A stretch of DNA of 64,000 bases from NCBI RefSeq assembly GCF_032118995.1, contig NC_092654.1:16173784-16237783 (forward strand), written 5' to 3'. The notes under the pieces are model-generated. The model did not search any database. It had not been told where the DNA came from and saw only the letters and a list, made by a program, of their open reading frames with translations. The translations under genes were made by a program, and so were the position numbers. Of this stretch, positions 10,868-20,566 are shown piece after piece. How positions within the stretch are numbered: position 1 is the first letter of the stretch; each line of letters opens with the position of its first letter. Origin of the DNA: Asterias amurensis (lineage: Eukaryota; Echinodermata; Asteroidea; Forcipulatida; Asteriidae).

Positions 10868-12677
10868 CTGCAACAACAAAAACCAAGAATAAAAGTAAAA
10901 GGATATCAAGTTACAGACATTTCAACATCTAAGGATTTGAGCCGGGACAGCTAGGGAAAAAAAATGAGGGAGAATAAAACATCCCAGATTTACAATGCAA
11001 AATGTCAAAAATATTTTCTTGCAAACAAAAGAACTTGGACAATGCTACATGTTGGTATCTAATGGGTGCACTGATATTAAAGCTGTATGGCAAATGTCAA
11101 CTTCCCCATTAGTTTTAAATAGTAATAACCAGTTTTCATATAGCGCTTTTCACATCTGAAGGACATCTCAAAGCGCTTCACATTATTACCCCTGGTCACT
11201 GGACCTTAATTCACTCCTTTAAGGGAAGGTACACTATTGGTAATTGTCAAAGACCAGTCTTCTCACTTGGTGTATGTGAAAATTTGAGCTCAATTGGTCA
11301 TCGAAGTTGCAAGAAAAAAACACCCTTGTTGGACAAATTTGTGTGCTTTCAGATAGGAATAGTTTAAGACTTCTGGCTAAAAGTATTTTATTATTTGAGT
11401 GAGAAATGACTTCTTTCTCGAAAACTACGTTACTTCAGAGGGATCCGTTTGTCACAATGTTTAATACTATCAACAGCTCTCCAATGCTCGTTACCAAGTC
11501 AGTTTTTAAGTTAATATTTGTTTTGAGTAATTACCAAACGTGTACCTTCCCTTTAAACCATCTCAGCTCCCTGGGGAGTATATAGAGCCTGTGCTACTCG
11601 GCTAACTCAATCACAAGAACCATCTCTGCCCTTACAGGTACCCATTTAACCCTGGGTGGAGAGAAGCTGGTCCGATTCAAAATGTTTTCACAGGTGTGTC
11701 ACATGGTATAGAAAGCTGAAATAGAGGATGTTCACAGATAGACAACCACTAGGCTCCGCATTGAGCTAAAACTATGATCTCACCTGCTGCACTGAAGCGG
11801 GTATGATGGCACAGAATATTATATTTTTTAAGTGAGAAATCGATCATGTGATCCTTGTCGAAGAACGCGCCTTTCATGAAAAGGTTATCAATAGGCGGCA
11901 TGACAAAATCCAGGTTGTGTTGGTCACCATAGCGGAATAGAATGTTCTGCACCGTACTGCTACCGCATTTGTGCATTTTTAAGAAGGCAATGTTCCGCTG
12001 TGGGGTGCACTCTTCAGTTTCCTTTGGCCAGTTCTTGTTGTTAAATTGGAAGCGGACGTTACCATCCTCGTCTTTATGTGTTTTTTGGTTGGTTATTAAT
12101 CTGTAAAAGAGTGTGCACAACATTTGGTAAGATTGAAATATATGTTTACAGATTCACACACAAATATCATGGTTGTGCAGGAAAACTTCACTTGAAATAT
12201 ACTTTTGAAGAAAAAGTACCAAGTAAAACAATTAGTTTTGATCTCGCGAATTTTTAGTTCAGGCATGCAACTTTTCCTCGGATCAGCTGATTAGTTTTAC
12301 AATTCAAAATTGAAAAATACTACACAGAATCTTTGAAACTTTGTAATGTCCTCTTTTTGGGTGAAGATACAGTTGCATGCACGTTAGTTATAATATCAAA
12401 ATCATTGAAACATATCTGTGCATAATATTTGATGTAATTGATAACCTTAGCATTGTCCATCTCCTGGCATTGCAAAATAAAATGTGAGAAATTTTCTCTG
12501 CCACAGAGATTTTTCATCTGTGAGATCAGGGGGGGAGGGTGTGTTGATCCAGGTTAGTTGTATCTGAATTGACTGCACAAACCTTTGTGACATCTGATTG
12601 TACAGCACAAAGAGACAAAGACTGATTGTCACCAATAGCAGTAGCCGAAACCCAATCGAGTGTTTCTTGAAAAACAT
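10086..12677 (-). CDS. Galactose-3-O-sulfotransferase family protein (GAL3ST-like), 3 coding exons
   Basis: Exons join(12677..12583, 12100..11784, 10867..10086) on the minus strand give 397 aa, with phases 2 and 1 matching at both junctions. GAL3ST enzymes move sulfate from PAPS to the 3-OH of galactose on glycolipids or glycans in the Golgi lumen. Seen: a short basic tail (K4, K5), one membrane segment at about 9-27 (type II anchor), a short stem, then the 5'-phosphosulfate-binding motif KMHKCGSST at 73-81 and the 3'-phosphate motif LRDP at 153-156. The conserved block around 239-275 ends in LNARSESSVKT. N-glycosylation sequons are at N300 (NQT) and N388 (NIT). The length fits the vertebrate family (roughly 400-490 aa). 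Start choice: the ATG at 12677 heads the anchor exon and lies 9 nt after a 3' splice site. The acceptor sugar cannot be told from sequence. Family membership is secure; exact orthology to GAL3ST1-4 is not. Confidence 0.88.
11120..11700. repeat. Older repeat split by a family A insertion
   Basis: Left part 11120-11218 (TTCATATAGCGCTTTTCACA, CCCCTGGTCACTGGACCTTA) and right part 11557-11690 (ACCATCTCAGCTCC to GGGTGGAGAGAAG) look like one element. A related reverse segment is at 22015-22140. Lies in intron 2 of the minus GAL3ST-like gene. Confidence 0.6.
11219..11556 (+). mobile_element. TTAA family A variant nested in an older repeat
   Basis: TTAA at both ends with variant termini GGGAAGGTACACTATTGG / CGTGTACCTTCCC. 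It inserted into the repeat at 11120-11700. Confidence 0.88.
11784..12100 (-). CDS. GAL3ST-like (minus gene) coding exon 2: stem and 5'-PAPS motif
   Basis: 317 nt. The acceptor is TCTTTTACAG|ATTAAT and the donor GCAGCAG|GTGAGA. It codes residues 32 (split codon) to 138 (split codon), including KMHKCGSST and the NILCHH block. Phase 2 in and phase 1 out agree with the flanking exons. Confidence 0.87.
12260..12383. mobile_element. Family I MITE with 6-bp target duplication
   Basis: 124 bp, with ends CAGGCATGCAACT / AGTTGCATGCACG and direct repeats TTAGTT at 12254-12259 and 12384-12389. Lies in intron 1 of the minus GAL3ST-like gene. Confidence 0.82.
12583..12677 (-). CDS. GAL3ST-like (minus gene) coding exon 1: tail and membrane anchor
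   Basis: 95 nt encoding residues 1-31 plus two bases. The donor is CACAAAG|GTTTGT, with the last exon base at 12583. A 3' splice site (TTTATTACAG|AAGTGAAC) places the exon's 5' edge at 12686, so the start codon is not in the first exon of the transcript. Confidence 0.8.
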
Positions 12678-12809
12678 TGTTCACTTCTGTAATAAACAAA
12701 GTTACGCAGAATACGATGACGACTACGTATATTCACCAAAACCTCTGAAACATGCAAAGAAAAAAGGAAGAGTACACTTCAGTTATTGTGGTTTGTCCTG
12801 GCTGAGCCA

Positions 12810-13216
12810 TTAAAGACACTAGACAACTTTGGTAATTGTCAAAGCCAAGTCTTCTCACTTGGTGTATCTCAACATTAAATGCACAAAATAACAAACCTGT
12901 GAAAATTTGAACTCAATTGGTTGTCGAAGTTGCGAGATAATAATGGAAGAAAAAATACCCTTGTATTGTACACGAAGTTGTGTGCTTTCAGATGCTTGAT
13001 TTCGTGACCTCAAAATCTAATTTTGAGGTCTCAAAATCAAATTAAAATATTAATTTTAGTGAGAAATTACTTCATTCTCAAAAACTACATTACTTCAGAG
13101 GGAGCCGTTTCTCAAAATGTTTTATACTATCAACAGCTCTCCATTGCTTGTTACCAAGTACGTTTTTATGCTAAGGATTATTTTGAGTAATTACCAATAG
13201 TGTCCACTGCCTTTAA
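12810..13216 (+). mobile_element. TTAA family A MITE
   Basis: Full length with TTAA ends, in the putative leader intron of the minus GAL3ST-like gene. Confidence 0.9.
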
Positions 13217-13316
13217 GAATAATGAAAGCCAGCAATGAAAAATGCACCTAAACAAGTCTACCTGCCTTTGGATCAAGTACACCGACACTTTTACTACATT
13301 CGATTCAACTTAATTA

Positions 13317-13470
13317 AATGGGAGACTTTTGAGACGCTGACGATAGCAGACATAACGGTACTTTTTGCAACTCGGAGCATGCGCGCAATTGCTCAGTAGT
13401 GCGGGCGTAGGTCTGAGCACGCGCACTACTGATGAAAACTGTGAATGGAGCCGTCCAAAAGTCTCCCATT
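13317..13470. mobile_element. Short MITE with ATGGGAGACTTTTG ends
   Basis: ATGGGAGACTTTTG at 13318 and CAAAAGTCTCCCAT at 13456-13469. The interior is GC-rich with GCGCGC-type palindromes around GAGCATGCGCGC and GAGCACGCGC. Confidence 0.7.
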
Positions 13471-13497
13471 ACTCTTCTTTGTGATCAAATTTCTGTC

Positions 13498-13577
13498 AAA
13501 AATATGCAGCGAAATGGGGCTGTGACGTCAAAGTTTGTTACGCATTCGCATTCCCAGGAAGTATGAACCGGGCTTTA
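13498..13577. mobile_element. 3' fragment of family L element
   Basis: GTGACGTCAAAG, then CGCATTCGCATTCCCAGGAA and GTATGAACCGGGCTTTAA, the right half of the complete element at 61500. Confidence 0.65.
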
Positions 13578-13870
13578 AGCTCTAATTGACTCGTGGCACT
13601 GCTTTCCTTGACAAATGACAGACATTCCATTATGCGCGATATCACCGCGTCATTAACACGCCAAACAGCACTAAAGTATAGGCCAGAAATAGAGTAAACC
13701 TTGACATGTATGGCCATTGGGCACGTATGAAAGTGATATTTTGTATGTCTGTTTGAGAAAAAGTTTCTTAAAACAGATAGCGAGTGATATTAGGATTTAT
13801 AGCCACTTACGCATGATTTTTAAGTCGATACATTGTTGCAAAAAAGAGTATGGACATTAATAATAAGAGA

Positions 13871-14259
13871 TTAAAGGCAGTGGACACTATTGGTAATTAC
13901 TCAAAATAATTATTAGCGTAAAACCATTCTTGGTGACGAGTAATGGGGAGAGGTTGATGGTATAAAACATTGTGAGAAACGGCTCCCTCTGAAGTGTCAT
14001 AGTTTTCGAGAAAGAAGTAATTTTCCATGAATTTGATTTCGAGACCTCAGGTTTAGAACTTGAGTTCTCGAAATCAACTATCTAAACGCACACAACTTCG
14101 TGTGACAAGGGTGTTTTTTTCTTTCATTATTATCTTGCAAGTTCAATGACCGATTGAGCTTAAATTTTCACAGGTTTCTTACATTACACATATATGTTGA
14201 GATACACCAACTGTGAAGGCTAGTCTTTGACAATTACCAATAGTGTCCACTACCTTTAA
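13871..14259 (-). mobile_element. TTAA family A MITE
   Basis: Full length, reverse orientation, TTAA at both ends. Forms an inverted pair with the copy at 12810. Confidence 0.9.
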
Positions 14260-14641
14260 TATTAAGAGACATTAATAATGTTTCAATGGTTTTAGTCCAG
14301 TCAACTTGAACCATATCAATAAGTTACCAGACCCATAAGTCCAATGCGAACGTGGCTTTATATATGCCTTTAAGTTTTATGGTTTTATAAAGACTCCGCC
14401 ACCGCGGTCACCGCGCGCCGTGCTGGCTTCTTGACCGTGTATTGACCCATCATGATGACTCTTTCCTCTTCCGCATATAATATGCAGTACTTTTAGCATA
14501 GAGACGTTTTGCACGCTTGTTTGTACCATAGAGATCCTTTCTATATGCTTGTACTAAAACGTAAAAACGTGACCGCTAAATTTGATGATTTTCAAAGTTT
14601 GGTTGACAAAAACGTTAAAAGCAATAAATGTTTGTTCTTAC

Positions 14642-14720
14642 CTGTAATAATACAATAGTAGAGGAAACATCGCACCCACTCTGTCTATAGAAACTTCTCC
14701 CCGTACCGTATACGTGTGTC
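14642..14720 (-). other. Candidate non-coding leader exon (3' edge) of the minus GAL3ST-like gene
   Basis: On the minus strand there is a near-consensus donor, TTATTACAG|GTAAGAAC, whose last exon base would be 14642. It lies about 2 kb upstream of the acceptor at 12686 that precedes the ATG exon. The upstream (5') limit is arbitrary because I cannot see a transcription start. The intron it would define (12687-14641) contains two family A elements. Inference only; spliced transcripts would settle it. Confidence 0.35.
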
Positions 14721-15490
14721 AAGTGCACACGCCATTTAGAAAGTGAACACGATTGCAAAAACTAAACTACAGATGGCGCTAACTAGCTAGCCTGGCGGGC
14801 AGAGCCGGCCGCCTGAATCACGTCTTGGATCTTGAGTATGCTGTGATCATACGCCGATTCGTCCGATATCGTTTCCGATAGCGGACGAGACAGAAAAAAA
14901 CGAAATAGCTCTATGAGAAGGGTGATCCCTTTGCAGAACAAATTTGGTTATGGCTAAACCAAGTCACAGTCACACTCCCATTTATATCAAACAATGCTAA
15001 ATATTCAAAATGACTGTCGTCCTCTTGAACCCCAAGCAAGAAATATTTTTGTCGGACTTCACATTTCTTATAAACTTTTAGCAGGTGCTAGCAGTAATTG
15101 GATTTTTTTTTTGCGAAAGACACACCCTAAAAAGTGTGCTTTTTCCCAAACCGACTTGCTCATGAAGCACTCAAGCCAACTAGGACCATAGGATCAACCC
15201 AATTCTATAATCTTCCGTGGAACTTGTCATAAATCTAATTAATTGCATGAACCCCACCAACAAAAAAGTTACAACAGAATTTGAGGGCATACAAATTATG
15301 CTATCAGTTATGGCGCATGAATTTAAAGTGGACACACAGTGTGATATCTGTTAGAGATCGATGAGTGCGCCCCATCCCAGTGAAACAGATATCGTACGTT
15401 TCCAATAACCAATTTGCTCTATGGTGTTATTCTCTATTGAGATCAATAAAGTAAGCTCCTAAACACGACGGGTCGATCACTATTCCCGCC
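14721..15490. promoter_or_regulatory. Probable promoter interval between the divergent GAL3ST-like genes (proximal to the minus gene)
   Basis: Contains GC-richer, CpG-containing stretches (about 14760-14900) unlike the AT-rich surroundings. No TATA box or initiator can be assigned. Inferred from gene layout. Confidence 0.3.
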
Positions 15491-15881
15491 TTAAAGGAAC
15501 ACGTTGCCTTGGATCGGTCGAGTTGGTCTTTGAAAAGCGTGTGTAACCGGTTTTTATAAAATGGATATGATTAGAAAGATGTTGTAAAAGCAGAATACAA
15601 TGATCCACACAAACATGCCTCGAAATTGTACGGTTTTCCTTTTACCTCGTCGACTAACACGTCGGCCATTTATGGGGGTCAAAATTTTGACTCCCATAAA
15701 TGGCCGACCGTGTTAGTTCGCACAGTAGAAGGAAAACCACGCAATTTCGAGGCAAACTTGTGTGGATCATTGTATTCTACTTTTAAAACATCTTTCCAAC
15801 CATATGCATTTTATTAAAAAAACGGTTACAAATGCTTTTTATAGACCAACTCGTCCGATCCAAGGCAACGTGTTCCTTTAA
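15491..15881. mobile_element. TTAA family B palindromic MITE
   Basis: About 390 bp that is one long inverted repeat from end to end: AAAGGAACACGTTGCCTT at the left and its complement at the right, with a central palindrome around TCAAAATTTTGA. TTAA at both ends. Confidence 0.93.
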
Positions 15882-16130
15882 GTTCCATCCGATCTATTTA
15901 TACAATTAGGCTATGCGGATTATGTGGGAAACGCACAGCGCACACACTAAACCAAAACTTTATAACCTTTTGATAATGATAGGCCTACCTAGTTCTGTAT
16001 TCTGGCTGGGGCTGATACACGGTCAGGTGGGGTGAACATACACCAACATTAACCAACTTGAAGGGGAAAAATGGGGGGGGGGGGGAAATGACTCTATATA
16101 TTTCTACCTCCATGCTCTATCGCACAACAG

Positions 16131-16228
16131 ATAATTTTTGTCAGAATCTCACCTGTCGAATGGCACCTCCAGAGCTCTCTGGAGGTGCCATCGATGCATC
16201 CGACATGTTGAGATCCTGACAAAATTAT
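16131..16228. repeat. Perfect-core hairpin / foldback element
   Basis: ATAATTTTTGTCAGAATCTC pairs with GAGATCCTGACAAAATTAT, with the core GGCACCTCCAGAG / CTCTGGAGGTGCC. Next to a run of 13 G (16073-16085). Confidence 0.8.
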
Positions 16229-16948
16229 GTCCGTAATCAACATTAAATCGCAGGAGGTCAAACTACTTCCATGCTTTTCCCCTTGTACAGTTCCGTATAA
16301 TATTGTTATAATGATTCTTTAATTGTTTTCTGTTGGAGTTGACATTAATATCTGAATAAAATGAAATCCGAAGGTTCCTTGCTCTACCAAGGCAGTGAGT
16401 AGAAACGTCTTTCCATGTGGCGGGCACCTGCCATAGAATAGGATTTGTCGACGGCACGTGGTGCATTAAATTTACCGCCCAGCCCGGCGCAACAATCACA
16501 AAGAGAAGTTTGTTTGCCATTTAATGGCTGACAAACTTCTCATTGTATAATGCACTCACTGTAAAAGCTTTTGTATTCAACCAGGCAGACGCAGTTGTAT
16601 AGTCATTTCGCCGTAAGGTACGCATTTGTGACAGCCGCACAATAAAGCCGCTTACCCATTTATATTGATATTGGTTATTTTATGCATGAATAAGTCCGAT
16701 TTCAAGCGTTGTATTTTTTCTCAAAGAAAATGAACGACCCCGAGGGTAGAGTTAAGAATAGCCATTTTCTTCCTAATTCCTAATGTCCTTTCAAGTGATG
16801 TAGTTTTATCTTTTGATCTAGAGTCTATTAGTTGAAATTCAGTTGTCATGCTGTGAGGACTATTTGTGAATATACCTGTCTGTAAAACAACATCTAAAAA
16901 GGAACCGCTAGATTTGCTACGGCTAATGGCTACGACTACAACTACTTC

Positions 16949-17359
16949 TAAGGAGCCATTATACACTTTCGGAACAGAAAAAAAAAGTTCACAGATTTAC
17001 AAATAACTTACATGTTTTACAGAAGGTAGTGGTAAAAGACTTCTCTTGAAATATTATTCCATGAAATGCTTAGCCCCACTTGTGTGGCCAAGGATGGCCA
17101 CATACTAAAGTGGGGCTATGAAATGATTTACTTTTTGAATTCTCGACAACGAGAATTACGGATTATAGTAAACACATGCCATGACACGGCGAAACGTGCG
17201 GAAACAAAGGTGGGTTTTCCCGTTATTTTCTCCCGACTCCGATGACCGATTGAGCCTAAATTATCACAGGTTTGTTATTTTATATATATAAAGTTGTGAT
17301 ACACGAAGTGTGCGCCTTTGGGACAATACTGTTCACCGAAATGTGTCCAATGGCTTTAA
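16949..17359 (+). mobile_element. TTAA family C MITE
   Basis: Starts GCCATTATACACTTTCG and ends CCAATGGCTTTAA. The left TTAA is degraded (CTAAGG). It carries a 49-bp hairpin insertion at 17069. Shares an internal core with family A in reverse. Confidence 0.82.
17069..17117. mobile_element. 49-bp hairpin insertion with 8-bp direct repeats
   Basis: AGCCCCACTT at one end and AAGTGGGGCT at the other, with a central TGGCCAAGGATGGCCA, flanked by ATGAAATG at 17061-17068 and 17118-17125. The other family C copies lack it, so it is a true insertion. Confidence 0.78.
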
Positions 17360-17969
17360 CACATGATGACGCTGCGTGTGCTCGCAAACTATTATCTCGT
17401 GTTTAAAGATTTTCCCATCGCTTTTTATCTTCCTGTTCAATAGCACTATCTTTCCTCTCTCCATGTTAAGCCCTAAAGCTAATAAATACGTCCCAAAATC
17501 GGTACCTAAAGCCGACTGTTTAGAGGATAAACAAAAAATGTTTGCGTATTCTAATTATCCCAGAAAGATGTTTATCCAAGATGCAGTGTCAACTGAATAC
17601 GTGTAACATATAACAGCCGTCTGCATCTTCGAGGAAGTAAAGTACTAATCTGGACTGCTTTTCTCTTTGTGGCAGTGCAATTCGTGGACGGGTATCACAC
17701 TAAAGCGATGATCGTCCCAACTTGCGGATGTGTGCACTCAGGTCACCTCAAATTGTGTCACGTTGGTTCACAAAATGGTGGGCAAAAGCCTGACAATTTC
17801 GCCTCAACAATGTGAATTGACGTGAGGGTCAATAAGTCTATGTTGAGTCCTGTTATAGTTTTGTTCAAGAAAGGTGTCCTGTTGAGCCCGGTCTGTGTGA
17901 GAATCGAACTGACACTATTGATCCGTCGTCGATTGTTGAGATCCTCCTACTTGACTTTATTTTGCTAAG
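17360..17969. promoter_or_regulatory. Probable promoter interval of the plus GAL3ST-like gene
   Basis: Moderately GC-rich, free of recognised repeats, and directly upstream of the candidate leader exon with donor at 18114. No core promoter element could be fixed. Confidence 0.3.
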
Positions 17970-18114
17970 GAGCCGGCCGAAGGCCATCTTGACGGGCTTG
18001 TTGTTGCTGCCCTATCTGTGTGTGTATGCCTGGCCCGGTGTCTCCTGTTGGTCAACTCGGTCACTGTGCTGGCCAAAATCTACATAGCGTACTGCCGAGA
18101 AACACATCATAGAG
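17970..18114 (+). other. Candidate exon with strong donor; leader exon or unrecognised coding exon
   Basis: A GC-richer patch is bounded by TTTTGCTAAG| on the left and CATAGAG|GTAGGT on the right. One frame stays open for all 145 nt and would code a 48-residue piece with a long hydrophobic stretch (LVVAALSVCVCLAR, then LLLVNSVTVL). It does not join in frame to the ATG exon at 20421. It therefore either belongs to the untranslated leader of the plus GAL3ST-like gene or to a different gene. I do not recognise the peptide. Confidence 0.35.
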
Positions 18115-18458
18115 GTAGGTGAAGAGAAAAGAGTCTTGAATTTGTGAAAACAACGTGCAAAATGTAAAGTTTAATATTGAAGTGCAGTAGTACCAGTAGG
18201 TCTAACAATTAATGTTCCCAACCATCCACAGATCACATTCATCATGACATTGGAGGCAGGCATAAATAGGAATAAGATTAAGAGTAAAACCCTTCTTTAT
18301 TGAAAGCTAAAGAAAGGGAAATATAGTCGGAATGTACCTGTATATTTCTACCTCCATGATAAAACTTCTATGTATTAGTGTTATTCTGTACTGTAGTCGG
18401 AATCCCTGTAGTCTAGTAGACCATGGAGGAATAAATCTAATTTGTTACTCCATGAGTA

Positions 18459-18573
18459 GACCCAGTAACTGGGGTGCTGTACTCCTTTTTTTCAATTTTT
18501 TTCATTATCGGTCAGGCCCGATACTGATAAATTTAGGAAAAAAGGAGTACCCCAGCACCTCAGTTACTGGGTC
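18459..18573. mobile_element. Foldback element with GACCCAGTAACTG ends
   Basis: GACCCAGTAACTGGGGTGCT pairs with AGCACCTCAGTTACTGGGTC, followed inward by GTACTCCTTTTTTTC and its complement. Confidence 0.8.
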
Positions 18574-18754
18574 AAGTACTGTAGTTTCGCCAAGCAAATG
18601 TATAATTTATTCAGGCATTGATTACTTTGTACTCTGTCTAGTCTCAGTCTTCATTCGTAAATAAATTAGTGTGTCGTGACTTGACTGAGCAGTTTTGTGC
18701 AATAAAATCACGTTTCTAATTCTACTGACTGACTGAGTTACTCACTGTATTCAC

Positions 18755-18840
18755 TGTTTGTTTGTTTGTTTGTTTGTTTGTTTGTTTGTTTGTTCGTTCA
18801 TTTGCTTGTTTGTTTCTTTGTTTGTTTGTTTGCTTGTTTC
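18755..18840. repeat. (TTTG)n microsatellite
   Basis: About 20 units of TTTG with a few substituted units near the right end. Confidence 0.95.
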
Positions 18841-19960
18841 TATGATCTTCTCAACAAGGGAACTTGGCAAGATATGGCAAGATCATCTACAGACTAAACA
18901 AAAACCTACACACAACAAACATTAACTCAGCCAGACAGTAAAAATTCAAATTAAAAAAAAAATCATTAAGGTTCATTAAAAATATCACAAAACAAATACA
19001 CAACAGAAGTTAAAAAGACTTAAATTGGCGTGTTTACATTCATTATTGTTACAAATTACAAAAAACAACATACTCTGACTTAAAAAAGAGAAGAAAAGCT
19101 GTAGGCATGAATGCACAAAAAATGATAACAATTTGATTAAATTTGATAAAAATTTGATTAAATTTGATAAATATTTGATAAAACTATATACCCAACTGGT
19201 AAAGATACTTGTTGATGAAATCACCGTTTATTATAATTATACAGTCTCACTAATGCTGGAACACTAGACATTTAATATCTCTGAGTTCTCATTACGGGCA
19301 AGTGAATGTTGTGGGAGTTTCTCAAGTCATGAGTCTGTACGTTTCGAAAAAAAAAAACATTCTTGCATTTTCTGGCATTGCCGACCAATTGTATTGCTGC
19401 TGGATGCAGCAAAACAACTAAAGATGGGGTCAGTCTGCATGGCTAGTCAGACTCACAAGAGCAAGAGTGCCTAGTGGTCTGCTCAGACGTCTTTTTCAGC
19501 GCTGTGCAGCATTTTCTCTTCAAATATCGCACCTCGATTGACGTCACGAACAGCGTCCTCTCGGGTCGGGGTCTACTCTTAAATTTGTAAATAAGATAAG
19601 AAATAATTTTTTAGAACCCTAGTTAACTGTTTATTTACATTCCACTCATCAAAACACATAAGTGACAAAAGCTTTATTTTGACAAAATACCACTTCCAGG
19701 TGACTTTAACTTTTGCTTGTTAGCATTTATATCCTATGGACTGTGCCAAGTAATGAGGTAAAACAAAAAGATCTAAATTGTCTTATTTTGTTATGTCTGA
19801 ATTGTGTTTTGATAGTCTATCATTATTCGAAACCAACAGATGAATTTCATTTATTTTTTAAAGTCTTTTAACATATTTCAAGTCTCTTCTCAAAACTTAT
19901 CTTATGTCACAGGTTTTCAATGACTAATTTTGTTGTGTCTGTTTTTCTTTGTGTTGTGTT
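18841..19960. other. Leader-intron sequence, unassigned
   Basis: AT-rich, with a short direct repeat AATTTGATTAAATTTGATAA near 19130-19175 and a CpG-containing patch at 19480-19570. No exon or element termini could be fixed. Confidence 0.4.
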
Positions 19961-19962
19961 TT

Positions 19963-20072
19963 TGTTTTGTTTTGTTTTGGTTTACTGCGCCTTGAACACC
20001 CAGCAGGGTGGATATGTGCGCATTACAAGTCTTATTATTATTATTTATTATTATTATTATATTTTTTAGTAT
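19963..20072 (+). repeat. Retroposon 3'-tail-like segment with short TTA run
   Basis: GCGCCTTGAACACCCAGCAG, then GCGCATTACAAGTC followed by TTATTATTA. The form (short conserved 3' end plus trinucleotide tail) is typical of SINE or LINE tails. No coding part. Confidence 0.5.
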
Positions 20073-20420
20073 TGTTTTCTATGGAAGTTTATTTGCTGCA
20101 CCCTTTGTGCACTTTTAATGTCTGTGTGTGTCTAGGGTACTGTTTTACTGGTTTTTTTTTTTCAACAACAGTTTTTATGGTGTTTTTTTTGCAATATAAT
20201 TGTTGAATTGAAAATAATACAAATTTAATTTTATTTTATCATGTGAAAATACATAGTGTTGGCCTACTAATCATCAATATGAACCAACATGTCAATCAAT
20301 CTTCCAATTTGTTTTCAAACTTCTTGGTATAAAACAGTGTACATGTATAGTACTTGTCAAGGAGTAGTTTCATTTACCTTTACCTTTTTATTTCATTCCA
20401 TTTTTTGTTTCTTGAAGAAA

Positions 20421-20566
20421 ATGTCAGATTCAAAACTGCAAGGGTTCTCATGGAGGAAGGTGTTGTCCGTTGGTTTGGGCATTGCATCCTTCGTCATGTT
20501 CAGCTACGTATATTATGGGTTCACTGACCTCAAAACTCATGCCGATAGATACCACATAGCTTCAAG
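20421..20566 (+). CDS. GAL3ST-like (plus gene) coding exon 1: tail and membrane anchor
   Basis: 146 nt encoding residues 1-48 plus two bases. The donor is TTCAAG|GTGAGT. A pyrimidine-rich stretch and AG end at 20417, directly before AAAATG, so an upstream non-coding exon is expected, as in the minus-strand paralogue. Confidence 0.78.
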
